Source: an uncultured Oscillospiraceae bacterium
Lineage (GTDB): Bacteria > Bacillota > Clostridia > Oscillospirales > Oscillospiraceae
Length of the DNA stretch: 19,914 nucleotides
Direction of reading: 5' to 3'
Assembly: GCA_948616425.1 (NCBI GenBank)
Contig: CAPGBJ010000030.1
Coordinates: 1 to 19,914 of the forward strand
Below the pieces are notes generated by a model. The model searched no databases. It worked only from the letters and a program-made list of their open reading frames with translations, and was not told where the DNA came from. This document shows positions 15,292 to 19,914 of this stretch, piece by piece. The position numbers and the translations under genes were made by a program. How positions within the stretch are numbered: position 1 is the stretch's first letter; every line of letters starts with the position of its first letter.

Positions 15292-15378
15292 TGGTGCCGG
15301 TGGGGGGACTCGGACCCCCACGCCATCGCTGGCGGCGGATTTTGAGTCCGCTACGTCTACCAATTCCATCACACCGGC
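15292..15378 (-). tRNA. tRNA-Leu (CAA)
   Basis: This 87-base class II tRNA has acceptor GCCGGTG/CACCGGC, anticodon loop CTCAAAA (CAA), a long variable arm, T-loop TCCGAGT and an encoded CCA. Confidence 0.95.
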
Positions 15379-15390
15379 GACTCCAGAGGT

Positions 15391-15419
15391 ATTATACATG
15401 AAACTGGTGCGTTTGGCAA
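15391..15419 (-). promoter_or_regulatory. Promoter of tRNA-Leu(CAA)
   Basis: Minus-strand TTGCCA (15414-15419) and TATAAT (15391-15396) are spaced by 17 bases. Confidence 0.8.
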
Positions 15420-15461
15420 GAGAAAGTTTCATATAGCCGAAAGGTGGGCGGATCAAAGTGG

Positions 15462-15490
15462 TTGACAGATTTTCCGGAGAGGAGTATACT
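15462..15490 (+). promoter_or_regulatory. Promoter of the riboflavin operon
   Basis: TTGACA (15462-15467), 17 bases, TATACT (15485-15490). The predicted start near 15497 is about ten bases before the riboswitch. Confidence 0.85.
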
Positions 15491-15505
15491 TACCTCAATT
15501 GAATA

Positions 15506-15614
15506 GGATCTTCGGGGCGGGGTGTGATTCCCCACCGGTGGTATAGCCCATAAGCCGCAAGGCACGACTCGGTGAAATTCCGGGGCCGACAGTATAGTCT
15601 GATAGGAGAAGATC
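15506..15614 (+). promoter_or_regulatory. FMN riboswitch (RFN element)
   Basis: The conserved RFN blocks are present: GATCTTCGGGGC at the 5' side, a GGTGTGATTCCCCACCGGTGGT arm split by a loop, AGCCC, a variable hairpin, GCCGACAGTATAGTC and the closing GGAGAAGATC. GATCTTC (15507-15513) pairs with GAAGATC (15608-15614) as P1. FMN binding is known to switch such leaders off; here terminator-like hairpins follow, so control is most likely by transcription attenuation of ribD-ribE-ribBA-ribH. Confidence 0.95.
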
Positions 15615-15657
15615 GTGTGAACGCAGTGTCAGTATGTCTGCGCTTATTTGGATTTTG

Positions 15658-15688
15658 CCCTGGAATGAATCTATCATTCCGGGGTTTT
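15658..15688 (+). terminator. First hairpin after the riboswitch
   Basis: An 11-bp stem with one G-T pair (15658-15668 with 15674-15684) has a five-base loop and is followed by TTTTGTATT. It lies 44 bases after the aptamer and may be one part of the expression platform. Confidence 0.6.
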
Positions 15689-15724
15689 GTATTCCAGAGG
15701 GCGCGGGAGCTGTGTCCGTCCCAC

Positions 15725-15763
15725 GGTGCCTTGAGCGGTCATGTTCAAGGCACCTTTTCTTTT
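15725..15763 (+). terminator. Second hairpin, likely attenuator before ribD
   Basis: A perfect 10-bp stem (15725-15734 with 15745-15754) is followed by TTTTCTTTT. The T tract directly abuts the ribD Shine-Dalgarno (15764-15768). It is the stronger of the two terminators in the leader. Confidence 0.8.
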
Positions 15764-15775
15764 GGAGGCGAGACT

Positions 15776-16882
15776 GTGAACGATGCGGATTATATGGCTT
15801 TGGCCGTCTCATTGGCGGAGCGGGGCCGGGGCTGGACCAACCCCAACCCGGTGGTAGGGGCTGTCCTGGTGAAAGCGGGCCGAATCATTGGCCAGGGTTG
15901 GCACAAAAGGAGAGGAGGCCTCCATGCAGAGCGGGAGGCGCTGGCAGATTGTCAGGAATCTCCTGCTGGTGCCACGCTGTATGTGACCCTGGAGCCCTGC
16001 TGTCACCATGGACGCCAGCCCCCCTGTACCGATGCCATTTTAAAGGCCGGAGTTGTTCGAGTTGTGGTGGGTTCATCGGACCCCAACCCCCTGGCTGCTG
16101 GAAAGGGACTGGATATCCTCCGGACGTATGGCGTGGCGGTGGAGACCGGCGTCTTGAAAGAGGAGTGCGACGCCCTGAACCCGGCCTTTTTCCATTACAT
16201 CACCGTGGGCCGGCCCTATGTGACCATGAAATACGCCATGACCTTGGATGGAAAGACCGCCACCCGCGCCGGGGCATCCCGGTGGATCACCGGTACGGAG
16301 GCCCGTCAGCGGGTCCACCGGGACCGACATGCCAACGCCGCCATCATGGTGGGGGTGGGCACTGTGCTGGCCGACAACCCTTTGTTGACCTGCCGCTTGG
16401 AGGGGGGCAGAGATCCCCTCCGGGTGATCTGCGACACCCGCTTGCGCACGCCGCTGGACAGCCAGATTGTCCGCACCGCCGGACAGGTCCCCACCCTTCT
16501 GGCTGTGGGGCCGGCAGAACGGTCCCGCAGCGCGCCCTATGAGGCGGCCGGCTGTCAGGTCTGGACCCTCCCGCTACGGCAGGGCCGTATAGACCTCTGG
16601 GCCCTGATGGACAAGCTGGGGCGGGCAGAGGTGGACAGTCTGCTGCTGGAGGGGGGTGGAAGCCTGAATTGGGCCATGCTGGAGAGCGGGCTTGTCCAGC
16701 GGATTCAGGCCTATATTGCCCCCAAGATCTTTGGCGGTGTGGATGCCAAGTCGCCCGTTGAAGGTCTGGGCATGGCGTCTCCGGACCAGGCAGTGCGGAT
16801 GAGACATATGGACGTCGTCCGGATTGGGGACGACCTTTTATTAGAGGGGGAGGTGGACGCCGATGTTTACCGGGATTGTTGA
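15776..16882 (+). CDS. ribD: Bifunctional deaminase/reductase RibD
   Basis: RibD deaminates 2,5-diamino-6-ribosylamino-pyrimidinone 5'-phosphate and then reduces its ribosyl side chain in riboflavin synthesis. The 368-residue product has the zinc deaminase domain with HAE (50-52) and PCCHHGRQPPC (ligands His50, Cys75, Cys84), then the reductase domain from about residue 145 (YVTMKYAMTLDGKTAT, GVGTVLADNPLLTCR, LLLEGGGSLN). The start is GTG 15776 with GGAGG seven bases upstream; the frame is open further back, but that part is riboswitch leader. It overlaps ribE by 20 bases. It is the first gene of the FMN-controlled operon. Confidence 0.97.
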   Translation: MNDADYMALAVSLAERGRGWTNPNPVVGAVLVKAGRIIGQGWHKRRGGLHAEREALADCQESPAGATLYVTLEPCCHHGRQPPCTDAILKAGVVRVVVGSSDPNPLAAGKGLDILRTYGVAVETGVLKEECDALNPAFFHYITVGRPYVTMKYAMTLDGKTATRAGASRWITGTEARQRVHRDRHANAAIMVGVGTVLADNPLLTCRLEGGRDPLRVICDTRLRTPLDSQIVRTAGQVPTLLAVGPAERSRSAPYEAAGCQVWTLPLRQGRIDLWALMDKLGRAEVDSLLLEGGGSLNWAMLESGLVQRIQAYIAPKIFGGVDAKSPVEGLGMASPDQAVRMRHMDVVRIGDDLLLEGEVDADVYRDC

Positions 16883-17510
16883 GGAGGTGGGCGCCGTGCG
16901 GTCCATCCGCCGGGGATCTCATTCGGCACAGTTGTCCATCGGCGCGTCGGTGGTGCTGTCTGACCTGAAAATTGGGGACAGCGTGGCGGTAAATGGGGTC
17001 TGCCTCACCGCCACGGAGGTGGACGCCGGCGGATTTACCGCCGATGTGATGCACGAGACCCTGGACCGCTCCGCCCTGGGAGGGCTGTGCCCCGGCAGTC
17101 CGGTGAACCTGGAGCGGGCCATGTCGGCGGGTGGACGCTTCGGCGGTCACATCGTTTCCGGCCATATTGACGGGGTGGGGACCATTCTGGCCACCCGCCG
17201 GGACGACAGCGCCCTATGGTATACCATCAAGTCGACGCCTAACCTGCTGCGCTATGTGGTGGAGAAGGGATCTGTTGCCATTGACGGCGTCAGCCTGACG
17301 GTGGCACGGGTGGGATTGGACCACTTTTCTGTCTCGCTGATTCCCCATACCGCCGCTGTCACCGTCCTGGGAAAGAAGGGGATGGGGGATATGGTGAACC
17401 TGGAGGCGGATCTCATCGGCAAATATGTGGAAAAGCTGTTGGCCCCCCGGGAGGAGACCGGGCCGGAGAGTCATATAACCCTGGAATTTTTGCAAGAAAA
17501 CGGATTTTAA
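16863..17510 (+). CDS. ribE: Riboflavin synthase alpha chain
   Basis: This enzyme dismutates two molecules of 6,7-dimethyl-8-ribityllumazine to riboflavin and a pyrimidine that is recycled. The 215-residue product has the two lumazine-binding repeats: MFTGIVEEVG...VNGVCLTA in the first and GGHIVSGHIDGVG...IDGVSLTV in the second. The start ATG 16863 lies within the ribD end and is preceded by GGGGGAGGTGG, so translation is coupled. The length matches the family. In Firmicute nomenclature this gene is also called ribB or ribC in some species. Confidence 0.97.
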   Translation: MFTGIVEEVGAVRSIRRGSHSAQLSIGASVVLSDLKIGDSVAVNGVCLTATEVDAGGFTADVMHETLDRSALGGLCPGSPVNLERAMSAGGRFGGHIVSGHIDGVGTILATRRDDSALWYTIKSTPNLLRYVVEKGSVAIDGVSLTVARVGLDHFSVSLIPHTAAVTVLGKKGMGDMVNLEADLIGKYVEKLLAPREETGPESHITLEFLQENGF

Positions 17511-17570
17511 GGGGCGCAGGCTGAGGGCCGTCCCAACTAGAGATATGGCAGAGATCAAGGAGGAATCAAT

Positions 17571-18773
17571 ATGGAATACCCGTACTGCACTGTGGAGGAG
17601 GCGCTGGAGGAGCTGCGCGCCGGGCGTATCATTATCTCGATTGACGATCCGGACCGGGAGAATGAGGGGGATATGATCTGCGCCGCCCAGTTCGCCACCA
17701 CAGAGAATGTCAATTTTATGGCGGTCCGCGCCAAGGGCCTCATCTGCACCCCCATGAGTGAAGCGGTGGCGGACCGGCTGGGGCTGGAGCAGATGGTAAA
17801 GGTGAACACCGACAACCACGGCACCGCCTTCACCGTGTCAATTGACCACATGGACACCACCACCGGCATCTCTGCCGAGGAGCGGGGCTATACCTGCCGC
17901 AGGTGCGCCAATCCGTCCACCAGGCCGGAGGATTTGCGCCGGCCGGGCCATGTGTTCCCTCTGGTGGCCCGGCGGGGCGGCGTTCTGGCCCGAAACGGGC
18001 ACACCGAGGCCACTGTGGATCTGTGCCGGCTGGCGGGGCTGGTTCAGTGCGGACTGTGCTGTGAGATCATGCGGGAGGACGGAACCATGATGCGCACCGC
18101 CGAACTGCTGGAGAAGGCGGCGGAATGGGGGCTGCGGGTGCTCACCATCAAGGCGCTTCAGGACTACTGCCGCCGCCATGACAAGCACGTGGTGAGGGAG
18201 GCCAGTGCCCAGCTGCCCACCAGGTTTGGAAGCTTTCAGGTCTACGGCTATGTGAATGATCTCACAGGGGAGCACCATGTAGCCCTGGTGAAAGGGGAAC
18301 TTGGGGACGGACAAGATGTGCTGTGTAGGGTCCACTCCGAGTGCCTGACCGGAGATGTGTTTGGTTCCCTCCGGTGTGACTGCGGACAGCAGCTGGCCGC
18401 CGCCCTGGGACAGATTGAGGCGGAGGGCCGGGGGGTGCTGTTGTATATGCGTCAGGAGGGCCGGGGCATCGGTTTGATCAACAAGTTGAAGGCTTACGCC
18501 CTCCAGGAACGGGGGATGGACACCGTAGACGCCAATGTGGAGTTGGGGTTTGCCCCCGACCTGCGGGAGTACTGGACCGGGGCCCAGATTCTGCGGGACC
18601 TGGGGGTGCGCACCATGCGGCTGCTGACCAACAACCCGGACAAGGTCTATCAGCTGTCCGGCTTTGGCCTGGAAATTACACGGCGGGTTCCCATCCAGGT
18701 GGCCGCCACCGCCGAGGATCTGTTTTATCTGCGGACCAAACAAAGGCGCATGGGACACCTGATCGACTATTAG
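17571..18773 (+). CDS. ribBA: Bifunctional RibBA (DHBP synthase / GTP cyclohydrolase II)
   Basis: The N-terminal half (about 1-198) makes 3,4-dihydroxy-2-butanone 4-phosphate from ribulose 5-phosphate; the C-terminal half (about 205-400) opens GTP. These are the two entry steps of riboflavin synthesis. Motifs are the acidic loop DDPDRENEGD, RRPGHVFPL and NGHTEATVD in the first domain, and the zinc site SECLTGDVFGSLRCDCG, RQEGRGIGL and LTNNPDK in the second. The acidic loop has Pro where Glu is common (DDEDRENEGD), and GISAEERGYTCRRCANP and CGLCCEIM are rather diverged, but the key residues appear kept. AAGGAGG lies seven bases before ATG 17571. Confidence 0.97.
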   Translation: MEYPYCTVEEALEELRAGRIIISIDDPDRENEGDMICAAQFATTENVNFMAVRAKGLICTPMSEAVADRLGLEQMVKVNTDNHGTAFTVSIDHMDTTTGISAEERGYTCRRCANPSTRPEDLRRPGHVFPLVARRGGVLARNGHTEATVDLCRLAGLVQCGLCCEIMREDGTMMRTAELLEKAAEWGLRVLTIKALQDYCRRHDKHVVREASAQLPTRFGSFQVYGYVNDLTGEHHVALVKGELGDGQDVLCRVHSECLTGDVFGSLRCDCGQQLAAALGQIEAEGRGVLLYMRQEGRGIGLINKLKAYALQERGMDTVDANVELGFAPDLREYWTGAQILRDLGVRTMRLLTNNPDKVYQLSGFGLEITRRVPIQVAATAEDLFYLRTKQRRMGHLIDY

Positions 18774-18832
18774 ATATTGTTTGAAAGACAGACCTACATT
18801 TGGGCGTGGTGATATGTTTGAAGCGGGCCCTA

Positions 18833-18936
18833 GGGCTTGTTTGAAAAATGTCAATCAGTATTCCTGGGAAAAATTGTGCTTGTCTGGCAGAAAAATCCCT
18901 GGCCGCTGTGCATAGTTCCATGTTTCAAACAGCGCC
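18833..18936 (+). mobile_element. MITE-like insertion between ribBA and ribH
   Basis: A 104-bp segment is bounded by imperfect inverted ends, GGGCTTGTTTGAAAAAT on the left and GGCGCTGTTTGAAACAT read inward from the right (13 of 17 matching), with TA at both outer edges (18831-18832, 18937-18938). No reading frame of its own is plausible. TA flanks and such ends fit a non-autonomous relative of an IS5/IS427- or IS630-type element. Two further TGTTTGAA copies lie just left (18778, 18815), perhaps from an older insertion. It makes up most of the unusual 189-base gap before ribH. Confidence 0.5.
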
Positions 18937-18962
18937 TAATCAAGGAAAAGGAGAAATTTTTG

Positions 18963-19442
18963 ATGAAGATTTATGAAGGTAATCTGGTGTCCAGAGACAT
19001 CAAGATTGGAATTGTAGCCGCCCGGTTTAACGAGTTTATTGTCTCCAAGCTGATCGGAGGATGTGAGGACACCCTGCTGCGACACGGTGTGAAGGAAGAG
19101 GACATCTCCCTGGCGTGGGTCCCCGGAGCTTTTGAGATCCCTCTCATTGCGGGAAAGATGGCCCGAAGCGGAGGGTATGACGCGGTGATTGCCCTGGGAG
19201 CGGTCATCCGGGGGAGCACCAGCCACTACGACTATGTGTGCGCTGAGGTGTCCAAGGGAATCGCCGCCGTATCGCTGGACAGCGGCGTGCCGGTGCTGTT
19301 CGGCGTACTCACGACCGACACCATCGAACAGGCCATCGAGCGGGCGGGCACCAAGGCGGGCAACAAGGGGGCCGACTGCGCACAGGGGGCCATTGAGATG
19401 GTAAATCTGATTCGGGAGTTGGAGCGGCAGAGGGAGAGCTGA
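18963..19442 (+). CDS. ribH: 6,7-dimethyl-8-ribityllumazine synthase
   Basis: Lumazine synthase condenses the RibBA butanone phosphate with the pyrimidine product of the RibD branch, feeding riboflavin synthase. The 159-residue product shows the family order: IGIVAARFNEFIVSKL, WVPGAFEIPL, VIALGAVIRGSTSHYDYVCAEV with the catalytic His after S-T-S, PVLFGVLTTDTIEQA, and AGNKG...A with the phosphate-binding residues. The start is ATG 18963 with AAGGAG nine bases upstream. An upstream ATG at 18837 would place 42 residues of insertion-like sequence before the conserved N terminus and is rejected. Confidence 0.97.
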   Translation: MKIYEGNLVSRDIKIGIVAARFNEFIVSKLIGGCEDTLLRHGVKEEDISLAWVPGAFEIPLIAGKMARSGGYDAVIALGAVIRGSTSHYDYVCAEVSKGIAAVSLDSGVPVLFGVLTTDTIEQAIERAGTKAGNKGADCAQGAIEMVNLIRELERQRES

Positions 19443-19567
19443 CTGACAGGGGGACCTCCGGTCTGGAAGGGGGCGGGGGCTCTATATGGCAGAGAAGTGG
19501 GTGACAGAGGGACGCGGCGCAGGGAGTCTTAGTGGCGCCGTAGAGTTCTCTGTGATGGTCTCAAGAG

Positions 19568-19620
19568 AGACAGCGAGGTTGAGGTTCCCGTTTTGGGCCT
19601 GACCTCGCTGTCTGTGTTTT
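19568..19620 (+). terminator. Terminator of the riboflavin operon
   Basis: A 12-bp perfect stem (19568-19579 with 19602-19613), possibly extended by inner pairs, is followed by GTGTTTTT. It lies 126 bases after the ribH stop. Confidence 0.85.
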
Positions 19621-19914
19621 TCCAGATTGCTGATATGCCCCCCTGTCGCTGCCAATGGATAGTATGGCCTGCTTTCACGGTCGGGTCACCCCCGGTCTAC
19701 CAAATGTCTACCAAAAAAGCGGGTGAAGGCCTTGGGGGACAAGGGGTGTGGAGATGCGGAAATTTGGGCCGGTCTACCAGATGTCTACCAATCTCACTTT
19801 TTTACATCGAAAACGCCGATTTTCTTTTCATTTCCTCCGTTTCCTTGATTTTTTAGTCCCCTGCAAGGAGTGTGACACCGCCTTAACGGGGCAGAAATGT
19901 CGAATTGCCTCAAA
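19621..19914 (+). other. Gene-free end with a paired 20-bp direct repeat
   Basis: No frame here has a ribosome site or recognisable product. Two near-identical 20-mers (19694-19713 and 19771-19790; one mismatch, A/G) lie 77 bases apart. Each contains the octamer-like unit GTCTACCA twice, so four copies occur in total. The stretch after 19790 becomes pyrimidine-rich on the plus strand. The function is not evident. Confidence 0.6.

Noticed and set aside
14989..15456. Minus-strand frame over tRNA-Leu and the repeat array, with internally repeated peptide
   Set aside because: It reads through a tRNA and its terminator; the repeated peptide only mirrors the 162-bp DNA repeat.
17838..18854. Minus-strand 338-codon frame opposite ribBA
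   Set aside because: It is antisense to conserved catalytic motifs of RibBA and has low-complexity composition.
19593..19856. Plus-strand frame of 87 codons after the riboflavin operon
   Set aside because: It begins inside the terminator hairpin, lacks a ribosome site and has no recognisable motif.

Overview
The window reads as a GC-rich Firmicute chromosome, most likely a gut clostridium of the Oscillospiraceae (Flavonifractor/Lawsonibacter-like). The basis is a class B sortase next to a surface protein with a VPRTG sorting signal, a Bce-type peptide-sensing module, tRNAs with encoded CCA, a ribDE-ribBA-ribH operon under an FMN riboswitch, and frequent GTG/TTG starts. The genus is inference; no 16S rRNA is present.

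Layout. Positions 1-3045 (+): the 3' part of a large repeat-containing, wall-anchored protein with a DPDP stalk, then its probable sortase. Positions 3213-7646 (-): a complete Bce-like island (response regulator, intramembrane-sensing histidine kinase, ATPase, FtsX-type permease). A perfect CTTACA-N4-TGTAAG operator lies over the kinase stop codon, directly ahead of the transporter genes. Positions 7789-7954 (-): initiator tRNA-fMet and tRNA-Leu(TAA) with a clear promoter and terminator.

Positions 8200-14082 (-): the most interesting part. It is a catabolic operon of a 3-hydroxyacyl-CoA-dehydrogenase-like enzyme, a YjiH-type membrane transporter and a two-subunit aconitase X (AcnX) dehydratase. 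A good sigma-54 (-24/-12) promoter precedes it, and just upstream is a PAS/AAA+/Fis sigma-54 activator in the same orientation. The gene set does not match the known cis-3-hydroxyproline or mevalonate AcnX pathways, so the substrate is open.

Positions 14219-14856 (-): a small XRE repressor with palindromes over its promoter, and tRNA-Gly(CCC). Positions 14942-15378: a 162-bp-period repeat array that supplies the terminator of tRNA-Leu(CAA). Positions 15462-19620 (+): promoter, FMN riboswitch with two terminator-like hairpins, ribD, ribE, ribBA, a MITE-like 104-bp insertion, ribH and a terminator. The last 294 bases hold no convincing gene but carry a near-identical pair of 20-bp repeats.

Most genes have a strong Shine-Dalgarno sequence. 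Several starts were moved from the longest reading frame on that basis: response regulator TTG 7646, AcnX large TTG 9818, dehydrogenase ATG 12186, XRE TTG 14539, ribD GTG 15776, ribH ATG 18963.
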